Positions 8,074-17,722 of a stretch of 64,000 nucleotides of DNA are shown here, in pieces. The stretch lies in contig NZ_CP121666.1 of the NCBI RefSeq assembly GCF_029714325.1, positions 6,665,001 to 6,729,000 on the forward strand. Reading direction: 5' to 3'. Numbering within the stretch: the stretch's first letter is position 1; each line of letters opens with the position of its first letter. Below the pieces are notes generated by a model, which worked only from the letters and a program-made list of their open reading frames with translations, did no database searches and was not told where the DNA came from. Source of the stretch: Bradyrhizobium sp. CB1717. Its GTDB lineage: Bacteria; Pseudomonadota; Alphaproteobacteria; Rhizobiales; Xanthobacteraceae. The translations under genes were made by a program, and so were the position numbers.

Positions 8074-10557
8074 ATGACCGACCCCTCCCACGATGCCGCC
8101 GACGAACTCGCAGCCGAGAACGCGCGGCTACGCAGCGCACTCGCGATTGCGCGCGATCGTGAGAATGCCAGCGCGGAGATCCTGCGCACCATCGCGGCCT
8201 CACCATCGGATGCCCGGCCGGTCTTCGCGGCGATCGCGTCCAGCTCGAAGCGCCTGCTCGGCGGCTTCTCCGCCACCGTGCTGCAGTTCATCGGCGACGA
8301 ATTGCATCTCGTGGCCTACACGCCGACCAGTCCTGAAGCTGACGAGGGGCTCAAGGGATCGTTCCCGCGCAAGATCGCGGACTTTCCGACCTTCGCCCTG
8401 GTTCGCAATGGCGAGACGATCCAGTTTCCCGACAGCGAGGCCGACGATGTCCCGGAGCTGAACAGGAATCTTGCGCGGCTGCGCGGCTTCCGCAGCGTGC
8501 TGTTCATGCCGCTGATGAACCGGGGCACGCCGGTCGGCATGATCAGCGTCACGCGCGCCGAGCCGGGCGCATTCGCAACCGATCTTGTGCAGCTGCTCCA
8601 GACCTTTGCCGACCAGGCCGTGATCGCGATCGAGAATGCGCGGCTGTTCAACGAGACGCGCGAGGCGCTGGAGCGCCAGACCGCCACGGCCGACATCCTG
8701 AAGGTGATGGCCGCCTCGCCGTCGGACGTGCAGCCGGTGTTCGACGCGATCGCCGCCAATGCCAACCGGCTGATCGGCGGCTTCTCCACCGCGGTGCTGC
8801 GCTACAACGACGGCGCCGCGCATCTTGCGGCCTTCACGCCGACCGATCCGGCCGGTGATCGCGTGCTCCAGGCCTCGTTCCCCGTCCCCTTCGCGCAGTT
8901 CCCGCCCTACCGGCTCGTGGCCAACGGAGCCGCGGCGCAATTGCCCGACACCGAGCTTGAGCCCGCCGCGCGCGACATCGCGCGCGCCCGCGGCTATCGC
9001 AGCATGCTGTTCGCGCCCCTGATGAGCGAGGGCGAAGCCATCGGCATCATCATCGCCACGCGCCGCGCGACCGGCGCGTTCGCCGAACATCATGTGCGGC
9101 TGCTGCAGACCTTCGCCGACCAGGCGGTGATTGCGATCAAGAATGTCAGCCTGTTCAACGCCACAAGGGAAGCGCTGGAGCGGCAGACTGCGACCGCCGA
9201 CATCCTGAAGGTGATCGCGGCTTCGCCGGCCGATGTCACCCCGGTGTTCCAGGCGATCTCCGACAGTGCCAAGGCGCTGATCGGCGGGCATTCCTCCACT
9301 GTCACCCGCGTCATCGACGGCATGCTGCATCTGGCCGCCTTCACCACCGACAATGAAGCCGGCAATGCGGACCTGCTCAGCTCCTTCCCGGCGCCGCTGT
9401 CCTCGTCGGGCATTCACAGCCGGGTGGCGACGAGCGGAGAATATGCCTTCCGCAGCGACATGCAGAACGAGCCTGATCTGACCGACGCCATGAAGGAGCT
9501 GGCGCGGACCCGCGGCTATCGCAGCATTCTCGTGGTGCCGATGCTGCGCGACGGCGTCGCGATCGGCACCATCGCGGTGACGCGGCCGGTGGCCGGTCAG
9601 TTCCCGGACAAGGCGATCAACCTGCTCAAGACCTTCGCCGATCAGGCCGTGATCGCCATAGAGAACACGCGCCTGTTCAACGAGGTGCAGGACCGCACGC
9701 GTGAGCTCGCCAGATCGCTCGATGATCTCAGGGCCGCGCAGGACCGACTGATCCAGACCGAGAAGCTGGCCTCGCTCGGCCAGCTCACCGCCGGCATTGC
9801 GCATGAGATCAAGAACCCGCTCAACTTCGTCAACAATTTTGCCTCGCTCTCCGCCGAGCTGACGAGCGAGTTGAACGAGGTGCTGGCGCCCGTCCCGCTC
9901 GCGGGCGACGTCCGCAGCGAGGTCGCCGAGCTGACGGGACTTCTGAAGGACAATCTGGACAAGGTCGTGCAACACGGCAGGCGCGCCGATTCAATCGTCA
10001 AGAACATGCTGCTGCATTCGCGCGAGGGCGGCGGCGAGCACCGCTTGAGCGACATCAACGCGCTGGTCGAGGAGAGCCTCAATCTTGCCTACCACGGCGC
10101 CCGCGCCGAAACACCGCAGTTCGACGTGACGCTGAAGCACGAGCTCGATCCCGCGGCCGGCCAAGCCGAAGTGTTTCCGCAGGAGATCACGCGGGTACTG
10201 CTGAACCTGATCTCGAACGGATTTTACGCGGTGACCAGGCGCAAGGCGGAGGACGGCGGCGCGGGGTACGAGCCGATGGTGACCGCCACGACGCGCGATC
10301 GCGGCGACAGCATCGAGATCCGAATCCGCGACAACGGCACCGGCATTCCGGACGAGGTGAAGGAGAAGATGTTCAATCCCTTCTTCACCACCAAGCCGGC
10401 CGGCGAAGGCACCGGCCTCGGGCTGTCGATGAGCCATGATATCGTGGTCAAGCAGCACGGCGGCACGATCGACGTCGCGACCGAACCGGGCAAGTTCACG
10501 GAGTTCACGATTCTGCTGCCGCGGAAGAGCGGCTTCCCGGACAAGGACGGACGGTAG
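8074..10557 (+). CDS. soluble sensor histidine kinase with three GAF domains
   Basis: 827 residues from ATG 8074; the frame is open further upstream but that part overlaps the TPP enzyme gene. Three GAF modules occupy about 30-180, 200-350 and 370-520, joined by near-identical linkers (ALERQTATADILKV). A short coiled coil leads to the phospho-acceptor His in AGIAHEIKNP near residue 576. The HATPase follows, with N-box NLISNGFYAV, G1 DNGTGIP and G2 GEGTGLGLSM. There are no membrane segments, so a cytosolic ligand or redox signal is likely. No response regulator is adjacent, so the partner is unlinked. Confidence 0.9.
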   Translation: MTDPSHDAADELAAENARLRSALAIARDRENASAEILRTIAASPSDARPVFAAIASSSKRLLGGFSATVLQFIGDELHLVAYTPTSPEADEGLKGSFPRKIADFPTFALVRNGETIQFPDSEADDVPELNRNLARLRGFRSVLFMPLMNRGTPVGMISVTRAEPGAFATDLVQLLQTFADQAVIAIENARLFNETREALERQTATADILKVMAASPSDVQPVFDAIAANANRLIGGFSTAVLRYNDGAAHLAAFTPTDPAGDRVLQASFPVPFAQFPPYRLVANGAAAQLPDTELEPAARDIARARGYRSMLFAPLMSEGEAIGIIIATRRATGAFAEHHVRLLQTFADQAVIAIKNVSLFNATREALERQTATADILKVIAASPADVTPVFQAISDSAKALIGGHSSTVTRVIDGMLHLAAFTTDNEAGNADLLSSFPAPLSSSGIHSRVATSGEYAFRSDMQNEPDLTDAMKELARTRGYRSILVVPMLRDGVAIGTIAVTRPVAGQFPDKAINLLKTFADQAVIAIENTRLFNEVQDRTRELARSLDDLRAAQDRLIQTEKLASLGQLTAGIAHEIKNPLNFVNNFASLSAELTSELNEVLAPVPLAGDVRSEVAELTGLLKDNLDKVVQHGRRADSIVKNMLLHSREGGGEHRLSDINALVEESLNLAYHGARAETPQFDVTLKHELDPAAGQAEVFPQEITRVLLNLISNGFYAVTRRKAEDGGAGYEPMVTATTRDRGDSIEIRIRDNGTGIPDEVKEKMFNPFFTTKPAGEGTGLGLSMSHDIVVKQHGGTIDVATEPGKFTEFTILLPRKSGFPDKDGR

Positions 10558-10578
10558 CTTCGTTCACAAGGTGCTCTC

Positions 10579-12318
10579 ATGTATCTGACCCGGCTCATTC
10601 GGCGACAATCGCTCTCGCTGTCCGGCGTCGGCCTCATGCTGGGCGCGCTGTTCTTCGCGGCCGCTCTGACGCCGACGCTGGTGCCGCGAAGCTATCTCAC
10701 GCAAGGCGCCCTTGCCGGCGCCTGCTTTGCGATCGGTTACCTCGCCGGCAACCTTTGGCGCTGGCTGTGGCATTATCTCGAGCTGCCCGAGCCCTCGACG
10801 CGCCTGCGCTCGCGTGCCAATGCGCTGGTCGCGGCCGGCTGCCTGATCGTCGTCGTCATCTATCTGTGGCGCGCCGCCGAATGGCAGAACTCGATCCGCA
10901 CTGTGATGAAGATGGCGCCGGTCGAAACCGCGCATCCCTTCAAGGTCTGCGCCATCGCCATCGTCACGTTCGCCGCATTGCTGCTGCTGGGGCGGCTGTT
11001 CGCGCTTGTGTCGCGATTCCTCATCTGGCACGCGAAGCGCATCATTCCACGCAAGATCGCGAACGTCATTGGCATCGCGGCTGCCGGCCTGCTGTTCTGG
11101 TCGATCGCCAGTAACGTCCTGATCAGCACGGCATTTCGTGCACTTGATTCGTCCTTCCGTGAACTCGACGCCCTGCACGAGCCAGAACGGCCGCAGCCGA
11201 CCGCGCCGGATCGCACGGGAAGTCCGGCGTCGCTGGTGAAATGGACGGAGCTCGGGCGTACGGGCCGCCGGTTCATTGCCTCGGGTCCGACCGCAGCGGA
11301 CATCAGCGCCATCACGGGCCGGGCCGCACATGACCCCGTGCGCGTCTATGTGGGCCTCGCCGGCGGAGGCACGGCGCAGGCGCGTGCAAGGCTTGCGCTG
11401 GACGAGCTCAAGCGCCAGCACGGCTTTGAACGCAAGATCCTGATCGTGATCACGCCGACCGGCACCGGCTGGATCGATCCGTCCGCGATGGATACGGTCG
11501 AATATCTCCACCACGGCGATGTCGCGAGCGTCGCGATGCAATATTCCTATCTCAACAGCCCGCTGTCGCTGCTGTTTCAGCCCGAATACGGCGCAGAGGC
11601 CGCGCGCGCCCTGTTCGCGGAAATCTACGGCTACTGGACAAGCTTGCCGAAGGACAAGCGGCCGAAGCTGTATCTTCACGGGCTCAGCCTCGGCGCCATG
11701 AACTCGGAAAAATCCGCGGAGCTGTTCGAGACGATCGGTGATCCCATTGCCGGCGCGCTATGGAGCGGGCCACCATTCGAGAGCCGCATCTGGCGCTCGG
11801 TCACCGCGAACCGCAACGCTGGCTCGCCGGCGTGGCTTCCGGAATTCCGCGACAGCCGCTTCGTGCGCTTCATGAACCAGAACGGGCCGACGGTGCCGCC
11901 AGATACGCCCTGGGGCCCGATGCGCGTCGTCTACCTGCAATATGCCAGCGACGCGATCACGTTCTTCGCCTATCGCGATGCCTTTCAGGCCCCGGCCTGG
12001 ATGAGCGCGCCGCGCGGACCGGATGTCTCACCGGAGCTGCGCTGGTATCCGATCGTGACGATGCTGCAGCTCGCCCTCGACATGGCGGTCGCGACCCATA
12101 CCCCGATGGGCTTTGGCCATGTCTACGCGCCCGAGCATTACGTCGATGCCTGGGTCGCGGTCACCGATATCAGTGATTGGTCTGCCGATGCACTGGCGCG
12201 GCTGAAAAGCCATCTTGCAGCGAGAGAGCGCGGCAGGAGGCCGCTGACCCTGCCGGCGAAGATCCCTACGCCGATCGCGGCGGCTAACTCTACTCCGCCA
12301 TCTCCACCTGCGGCGTGA
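10579..12318 (+). CDS. membrane alpha/beta hydrolase (Abhydrolase_9 family)
   Basis: 579 residues. The N-terminal ~180 residues hold four or five hydrophobic segments (for example SLSGVGLMLGALFFAAAL and AIVTFAALLLLGRLFALV), matching the Abhydrolase_9 N-terminal domain. The C-terminal domain has the nucleophile motif GLSLGAMNSE and the family stretch SGPPFESRIWRSV. The catalytic domain is probably membrane-anchored; orientation and substrate are unknown. It begins 21 bp after the histidine kinase and may share its transcript. Its 3' end overlaps the convergent MFS gene by 29 bp. Confidence 0.86.
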   Translation: MYLTRLIRRQSLSLSGVGLMLGALFFAAALTPTLVPRSYLTQGALAGACFAIGYLAGNLWRWLWHYLELPEPSTRLRSRANALVAAGCLIVVVIYLWRAAEWQNSIRTVMKMAPVETAHPFKVCAIAIVTFAALLLLGRLFALVSRFLIWHAKRIIPRKIANVIGIAAAGLLFWSIASNVLISTAFRALDSSFRELDALHEPERPQPTAPDRTGSPASLVKWTELGRTGRRFIASGPTAADISAITGRAAHDPVRVYVGLAGGGTAQARARLALDELKRQHGFERKILIVITPTGTGWIDPSAMDTVEYLHHGDVASVAMQYSYLNSPLSLLFQPEYGAEAARALFAEIYGYWTSLPKDKRPKLYLHGLSLGAMNSEKSAELFETIGDPIAGALWSGPPFESRIWRSVTANRNAGSPAWLPEFRDSRFVRFMNQNGPTVPPDTPWGPMRVVYLQYASDAITFFAYRDAFQAPAWMSAPRGPDVSPELRWYPIVTMLQLALDMAVATHTPMGFGHVYAPEHYVDAWVAVTDISDWSADALARLKSHLAARERGRRPLTLPAKIPTPIAAANSTPPSPPAA

Positions 12319-13891
12319 CGGAGGGGCCGGCCAGCGGCCGCTCCTCCATCATGATCAGGCAGAGTGCGGCGCCGGTCATCAGCGCGGTGGCGGCGCCGAA
12401 GACGTAGCGGAATGCGTGCCGCATGTCCTCGGTGGGGATCGCTGGGATGCTGCCCGCGACATGATGTTCGCCGGCGAGCGGAATGTCGGCGCCGAGCGCG
12501 ATCAGCAGGATCGCCGCGAAGGCCGCGACCGTGAACGAGGACATCAGCGAGCGGAAGAAGTTCAGCGCGCCGGTGATGGTCCCGACTTGCGGACGCGGGA
12601 CCGAATTCTGCAGCGAGACCACGCAGACCGGGAACGTCGTGCCGAGGCCGAGCGCGAACGCGGCCATTAGCGTCAGCAGCCCCCAGAGCGGTAAGGTGGT
12701 GAACGTGAGGCCGAGGCCGCACAGCGCGGCCCAGGACGTGCCGACGATGGCGACGCGCTTGTAGTGCTTGGCACGCGCCATGGTGCGGCCGGCGATCGCC
12801 GCACCGCAGGTCGAGACCGCCGCGAGCGGAATCAGCGCAAGCCCCGCCTCGCTGGCGCTGAGATGGTAGACCGACTCGTAATAGAGCGGGAGCTGCACGG
12901 TGAGGCCCGTGATCGCACCGAGCGCGCAGCCGCCGGCGGTCAGGCCGAACGGCGCGACCTTTCCGCCGAGCATCGGCAGCGGCAGGAACGGCTCGTCCGC
13001 GCGCCGGGCGTGCCAGACGAAGGTGACGGCGAGCGCGACGGCACCGCCCACCATCGCGAGCACGGTCGGCGACAGCCAGGGATAGCGCGTGCCGCCCCAG
13101 GTCAGCACCAGCATGAAGACCACGGCGGAGGCCATCAGCAGCACGCCGCCGAGCCAATCGACCTTGCGCTTGCGGTGGAACACTGGGATCTTCTTCATCT
13201 TCGGCAGCAGCAGCGCGAGTGCGGCGGCCGTGAGCGGCAGGTTGATCCAGAAGATCATCGACCAGTGCAGGTGCTCGGCAAACACGCCGCCGATGACCGG
13301 GCCCAAAATGCCGCCGACCATCCAGACGCTGGAGAAATAGGCCTGGTACTGGCCGCGCTCGCGCGGGCTCACGACGTCGGAGATCACGGTCTGCACGACA
13401 GGCATGATGCCACCGCCGCCGAGCCCCTGGAGGCCGCGCGCGAGGATCAGCATCGGCATGTTGGGCGCGATTGCGCACAGGATCGAGCCAGTCACGAACA
13501 GGCTCAGCGAGGTGATGATCATGGCCTTGCGGCCGTAGATGTCGCTGAGCGTGCCGAACACCGGCGCGACCGCGGTCGAGGCGAGCAGATAGGCCGTGAT
13601 CACCCAGGACAGGTTCGAGACGTCCTGGAACTGGCGTCCGATGGTCGGCAGCGCGGTCGCGACGATGGTCTGGTCGAGGGCTGCCAGGAACATCGTCAGC
13701 ATCAGGCTGATGACGATGGTGCGGACCTCGTCGGAGCTCAGCGGCGCCGGCGGCGCGATGGACGGTGCGTCATCGACGCTGATGACCTCGCTCGGAAGGT
13801 GGGACAGCTCTTCGGCGATGTCGTCGGGCAACGCCTGGATGTCGGCAGAACTGCTCTGCCGGTCGAACTTGTTCATCTCGATCGGACGCAT
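12290..13891 (-). CDS. DHA2-family MFS multidrug exporter (EmrB/QacA type)
   Basis: About 533 residues with 14 predicted membrane helices. Motif A of the family is seen as GTLSDIYGRKAMI. The opening helix LMLTMFLAALDQTIVATALP carries the acidic DQTIVATALP signature of DHA2 drug:H+ antiporters, and helix 5 carries GLGGGGIMPV. The start is uncertain: ATG 13891 is used, ATG 13876 is almost as good, and neither has a strong ribosome site. No membrane-fusion (EmrA) or TetR gene is adjacent, so it probably works alone in the inner membrane. Confidence 0.9.
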   Translation of the reverse strand: MRPIEMNKFDRQSSSADIQALPDDIAEELSHLPSEVISVDDAPSIAPPAPLSSDEVRTIVISLMLTMFLAALDQTIVATALPTIGRQFQDVSNLSWVITAYLLASTAVAPVFGTLSDIYGRKAMIITSLSLFVTGSILCAIAPNMPMLILARGLQGLGGGGIMPVVQTVISDVVSPRERGQYQAYFSSVWMVGGILGPVIGGVFAEHLHWSMIFWINLPLTAAALALLLPKMKKIPVFHRKRKVDWLGGVLLMASAVVFMLVLTWGGTRYPWLSPTVLAMVGGAVALAVTFVWHARRADEPFLPLPMLGGKVAPFGLTAGGCALGAITGLTVQLPLYYESVYHLSASEAGLALIPLAAVSTCGAAIAGRTMARAKHYKRVAIVGTSWAALCGLGLTFTTLPLWGLLTLMAAFALGLGTTFPVCVVSLQNSVPRPQVGTITGALNFFRSLMSSFTVAAFAAILLIALGADIPLAGEHHVAGSIPAIPTEDMRHAFRYVFGAATALMTGAALCLIMMEERPLAGPSVTPQVEMAE

Positions 13892-14031
13892 GGGGCGGCG
13901 CAACGCCGCGCAGGATTCGTTCTATGCAGCCCAATGTAGACAGCAAAGTTCTTCCCAGGCAGGCACCGCGGCGCATGGGTGCATCCCACCCCCGGGTCAT
14001 CCCGAACACGTGATCGGCGGCGCGCGGCCGC

Positions 14032-14547
14032 TCAGTCCTTCGGGCGTCGCTTCAGGCGTGCCCGCTTCGGCAGCACGGCCGGCCATTGCACGATGTGGTC
14101 CTCGAGCTCCTCGTCCGGGACCTCCTCCTCGCTGCCCTCGACCCGGCCGCGCACGGAGACGCCGGCTTCATGAACGGTGTTGGGATCGCCTGACACCAGC
14201 GGGTGCCACCAATAAAGGTCGCGTCCCTCGGCGACGAGCTTGTAGCCGCAGCTCGGCGGCAGCCAGTTCAGGGTGCGGACATTGGCCGGGGTCAGGCGGA
14301 CGCAGTCGGGAACCTTGTCGGAACGATTCGGGTAGTCCTTGCAGGCGCAGGTCGTCCCATCGAGCAGCTTGCAGCCGATATGGGTGAAATAGATCTGGCC
14401 GGTGTCCTCGTCCTCCAGCTTGTTCAGGCAGCAGCGGCCGCAGCCGTCGCACAGGCTTTCCCATTCCTCCCCAGACATCTGTTCCAACGTCTTGGTTTTC
14501 CAGAAGAATCCTTCCTGTCCGGAAGGTCGTTTGGGAGCTGCGGTCAT
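14032..14547 (-). CDS. YcgN-family (UPF0260) cysteine-cluster protein
   Basis: About 171 residues. The Cys-rich pattern [30 protein letters not shown] and SCGYKL is diagnostic of the YcgN/UPF0260 family, thought to bind a metal or Fe-S cluster; its function is not established. ATG 14547 has a gagg ribosome site 4-5 bases upstream, better than TTG 14559. An acidic tail ([12 protein letters not shown]) precedes the end. It is transcribed toward the DHA2 exporter from a separate 140-bp gap. Confidence 0.88.
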   Translation of the reverse strand: MTAAPKRPSGQEGFFWKTKTLEQMSGEEWESLCDGCGRCCLNKLEDEDTGQIYFTHIGCKLLDGTTCACKDYPNRSDKVPDCVRLTPANVRTLNWLPPSCGYKLVAEGRDLYWWHPLVSGDPNTVHEAGVSVRGRVEGSEEEVPDEELEDHIVQWPAVLPKRARLKRRPKD

Positions 14548-14637
14548 GCGCCTCAACAAGATTCGAAAGAGCTACGGCTAACGCCATCTAGGGCGGGCGG
14601 ACGTGAGGGTGCAAGCAGACGCCCTTCGAGGCCCGTA

Positions 14638-14712
14638 ATGAACCGGGGTCAATTAGGCCTGTTGTTCAAAATCGCGAGCCTGACCATTGGTTTATGGGTC
14701 CTGCTCGGCTAG
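14638..14712 (+). CDS. possible 24-residue hydrophobic peptide
   Basis: A 24-codon frame, largely one hydrophobic segment (LLFKIASLTIGLWVLLG). Its ATG is preceded by gagg with a six-base gap, a proper ribosome site. It lies alone in the 295-bp space between the divergent YcgN and PBP1A genes. Too short for similarity by eye; it may be a single-pass membrane microprotein or chance. Confidence 0.3.
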   Translation: MNRGQLGLLFKIASLTIGLWVLLG

Positions 14713-14842
14713 AAGGAACAGCAAGTCCCCAGAGGACGCGAACCGGGCGCCTTGGGTTTGCCGCAACATTCCCTCAAGACGTCTCGATGCCGCCCCCGGC
14801 CGGGTGCTTGAACGCTTTCGAACCAAGCCTCAAGGGTTCTAG

Positions 14843-17134
14843 GTGCGCCAGATCATACCACCGCATTGGAAGCAGAAGGTCCGGAATTTCTTCCTGGACC
14901 TCGATGCGCGCATCGACTCCTCCCTGTTCTCCTCGGCCAAGGGCATCCGCGAGCTCTACGAGCGCTACTCGACCTTCATGGACCGCTTCTATGTCGGGCG
15001 GTGGAAGCGCTGGGTGTTCATTGAGCCGCTGTCGGAGGGCGCAACGCTCGGGCTCGGCGGCCTCGTCGTGATGCTCACGCTCGCCATCCCCGCCTTCCGC
15101 GAGACCGCGGACGAGGACTGGCTGAAGAAGTCTGATCTGGCGGTGAGCTTCCTCGACCGCTACGGCAACCCGATCGGCAGCCGCGGCATCAAGCACAACG
15201 ACTCCATCCCGCTGGAAGACTTTCCGGACGTCCTGATCAAGGCGACGCTGGCGACCGAAGACCGCCGCTTCTACGAGCATTTCGGCATCGACATCGCCGG
15301 CACCGCGCGCGCGCTCGTCACCAACGCGCAAGCCGGCGGCGTCCGCCAGGGCGGCTCCTCGATCACCCAGCAGCTCGCTAAGAACCTGTTCCTGAGCAAC
15401 GAGCGCACCATCGAGCGCAAGGTCAACGAGGCCTTCCTCGCGATCTGGCTGGAATGGCGCCTGACCAAGAACGAGATCCTCAAGCTCTATCTCGACCGCG
15501 CCTATATGGGCGGCGGCACTTTTGGCGTCGACGGCGCGGCGCACTTCTACTTCAACAAGTCGGCGCGCGACGTGACGCTTTCGGAGGCGGCGATGCTCGC
15601 CGGCCTGTTCAAGGCGCCGACGAAGTACGCACCCCACATCAACCTGCCCGCCGCCCGCGCGCGAGCCAACGTCGTGCTCGACAACCTCGTCGATGCCGGC
15701 TTCATGACCGAGGGCCAGGTGTTCGGCGCCCGCCGCAACCCGGCCTTCGCCGTCGACCGCCGCGACGAGGCTTCGCCGAACTACTACCTCGACTACGCCT
15801 TCGACGAGATGCGCAAGCTGGTCGATACCTTCCCGAAATCCTACGTCGAGCGCGTCTTCGTGGTACGCCTCGCCATCGACGCCAACGTGCAGAAGGCGGC
15901 CGAAGACGCCATCGAGAACCAGCTGCGCCAGTTCGGCCGCGATTATCACGCAACGCAGGCGGCGACCGTCGTCGCCGACCTCGACGGCGGCATCCGCGCC
16001 ATGGTCGGCGGGCGCGACTACGGCGCCAGCCAGTTCAACCGCGCCACCGACGCCTATCGCCAGCCCGGCTCGTCGTTCAAGCCTTACGTCTACACCACCG
16101 CCCTCCTCAACGGCTTCACGCCGAACTCGGTCGTGGTCGACGGCCCGGTCTGCATCGGCAATTGGTGCCCGCAGAACTATGGCCATTCCTATTCCGGATC
16201 GGTGACGCTGACGCAGGCGATCACACGCTCGATCAACGTCGTGCCGGTGAAGCTGTCGATCGCGATCGGCCAGAAGGAGCAGCCAAAGGCGCCGAACCCG
16301 GCCAAGATCGGCCGCGCCAAGATCGTCGAGGTCGCGCGCCGCTTCGGCCTCAAGGCGCCGCTGCCCGACACGCCGTCGCTGCCGATCGGCTCGGACGAAG
16401 TCACCGTGCTCGAGCATGCCGTCGCCTACGCGACCTTCCCGAACCGCGGCAAGTCGGTGACGCCGCATTCGGTGCTGGAGGTGCGCACCGGCGCCGGCGA
16501 TCTGGTCTGGCGCTGGGACCGTGACGGTCCGAAGCCGAAGCAGGCCATTCCGCCGAACATCGCCGCAGACATGGCGGGCATGATGAGCCACGTCGTCAGC
16601 GAAGGCACCGCGCGCCGCGCAGCCCTCGACGGCATTCCGACCGCGGGCAAGACCGGCACGACCAATGCGTATCGCGACGCCTGGTTCGTCGGCTACACCG
16701 GCAATTTCACCTGCGCGGTCTGGTACGGCAATGACGACTACTCGCCGACCAACCGCATGACCGGCGGCTCGCTGCCGGCGCAGACCTGGCACGACATCAT
16801 GGTCGCCGCGCATCAGGGCGTCGAGGTCCGGGAGATCCCCGGCATCGGCATGGGCCAGAAGCTGCCGCCTCAGCCGAAGGACGCGAACGCGCAGGCCAGC
16901 GCGGCGCCGAAGGTGCTGGAGACCAAGCCCGGTCCGCCGCCCGTGCTGACCAAGCGCGGCGCCGATATTCTGGTGCGCGTCGAGAAGCTGCTCGATGACG
17001 CGGCGAAGACCGCGAACAAATCGGCGGCCGACGACAGCAAGCCGGCCAAGCCGTCCGCAGCATCGAGCGCACTCGCCTTCCCGCAGAATTACGCGGAAGA
17101 GAATGCGAACACATCCGCCCCGCGCAAGAACTGA
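14843..17134 (+). CDS. class A penicillin-binding protein 1A (transglycosylase/transpeptidase)
   Basis: 763 residues from GTG 14843. A cytoplasmic lead is followed by one membrane anchor (LGGLVVMLTLAIPAF, about 70-85). The GT51 transglycosylase has the catalytic Glu in EDRRFYEHFGID and the motif GGSSITQQLAKN. The transpeptidase carries SxxK in PGSSFKPY, SxN in RSINVVP and KTG in GKTGTTNAY. It polymerises and crosslinks peptidoglycan in the periplasm. The C-terminus is Ala/Pro/Lys-rich. It is followed after 9 bp by DUF1214 and DUF1254 genes, suggesting one envelope operon. Confidence 0.93.
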   Translation: MRQIIPPHWKQKVRNFFLDLDARIDSSLFSSAKGIRELYERYSTFMDRFYVGRWKRWVFIEPLSEGATLGLGGLVVMLTLAIPAFRETADEDWLKKSDLAVSFLDRYGNPIGSRGIKHNDSIPLEDFPDVLIKATLATEDRRFYEHFGIDIAGTARALVTNAQAGGVRQGGSSITQQLAKNLFLSNERTIERKVNEAFLAIWLEWRLTKNEILKLYLDRAYMGGGTFGVDGAAHFYFNKSARDVTLSEAAMLAGLFKAPTKYAPHINLPAARARANVVLDNLVDAGFMTEGQVFGARRNPAFAVDRRDEASPNYYLDYAFDEMRKLVDTFPKSYVERVFVVRLAIDANVQKAAEDAIENQLRQFGRDYHATQAATVVADLDGGIRAMVGGRDYGASQFNRATDAYRQPGSSFKPYVYTTALLNGFTPNSVVVDGPVCIGNWCPQNYGHSYSGSVTLTQAITRSINVVPVKLSIAIGQKEQPKAPNPAKIGRAKIVEVARRFGLKAPLPDTPSLPIGSDEVTVLEHAVAYATFPNRGKSVTPHSVLEVRTGAGDLVWRWDRDGPKPKQAIPPNIAADMAGMMSHVVSEGTARRAALDGIPTAGKTGTTNAYRDAWFVGYTGNFTCAVWYGNDDYSPTNRMTGGSLPAQTWHDIMVAAHQGVEVREIPGIGMGQKLPPQPKDANAQASAAPKVLETKPGPPPVLTKRGADILVRVEKLLDDAAKTANKSAADDSKPAKPSAASSALAFPQNYAEENANTSAPRKN

Positions 17135-17143
17135 TCGAAACCC

Positions 17144-17722
17144 GTGCGGCTGATCCTGATCACATTGACGGCCCTTCTGCTCGCGACCGTGGTCGGCGTC
17201 GGCGCCACCTGGATGACGACGACGCGCGGCACCGAGATCGGCGCGCTCACCATCGGCGCCTGGACCGCGCGCCCGCGCACCGGCACCGCCGACGTCGATC
17301 CCTATTCGCGCGCCACCATCGTGCGCAACGGCGAGCTACCGATCGGCACCGGCGACGGCGTCGCCTTCACCGCGACCACTGATGACAAGAAGAAGGCGCT
17401 CGACGGCCGCTGCGACGTCGTCGTGTCAGGCGTGACGCCGCCGGCGCGGTTCTGGACGCTGACGCTGTACGACCGCAAGGGTCATCTCGTCGCCAACTCG
17501 CTTGCCCGCTACGGCTTCACCAGCCAGGAGATCGTGCGGTCGTCCGACGGCACGTTCGAGATCCGCATCGCCTCGCGCTCGCGCGCCGGCAACTGGCTGC
17601 CGACCGGCGGCATCGAGCGCTACGCGCTGATGCTGCGCCTCTACGACACACCTGTCGGGGTCGCGACGCGCACCCAGCGCGATGCGCCGATGCCCACGAT
17701 CTCGACGGTGGGCTGCTCATGA
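17144..17722 (+). CDS. DUF1214 domain protein, membrane-anchored or secreted
   Basis: 192 residues from a GTG start. The first 25 residues are a signal peptide or anchor (LILITLTALLLATVVGVG). The rest matches DUF1214: DPYSRATIVRNGELPIG, FWTLTLYDRKGHLVAN and GNWLPTGG. DUF1214 and DUF1254 usually occur together, fused or side by side; no reaction is established. The stop overlaps the start of the DUF1254 gene (ATGA), so the pair is translationally coupled and probably forms a complex. Confidence 0.85.
   Translation: MRLILITLTALLLATVVGVGATWMTTTRGTEIGALTIGAWTARPRTGTADVDPYSRATIVRNGELPIGTGDGVAFTATTDDKKKALDGRCDVVVSGVTPPARFWTLTLYDRKGHLVANSLARYGFTSQEIVRSSDGTFEIRIASRSRAGNWLPTGGIERYALMLRLYDTPVGVATRTQRDAPMPTISTVGCS

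Noticed and set aside
14774..16813. 679-codon antisense frame over PBP1A
   Set aside because: Mirrors the codon pattern of PBP1A, whose catalytic motifs are intact; no recognisable product.
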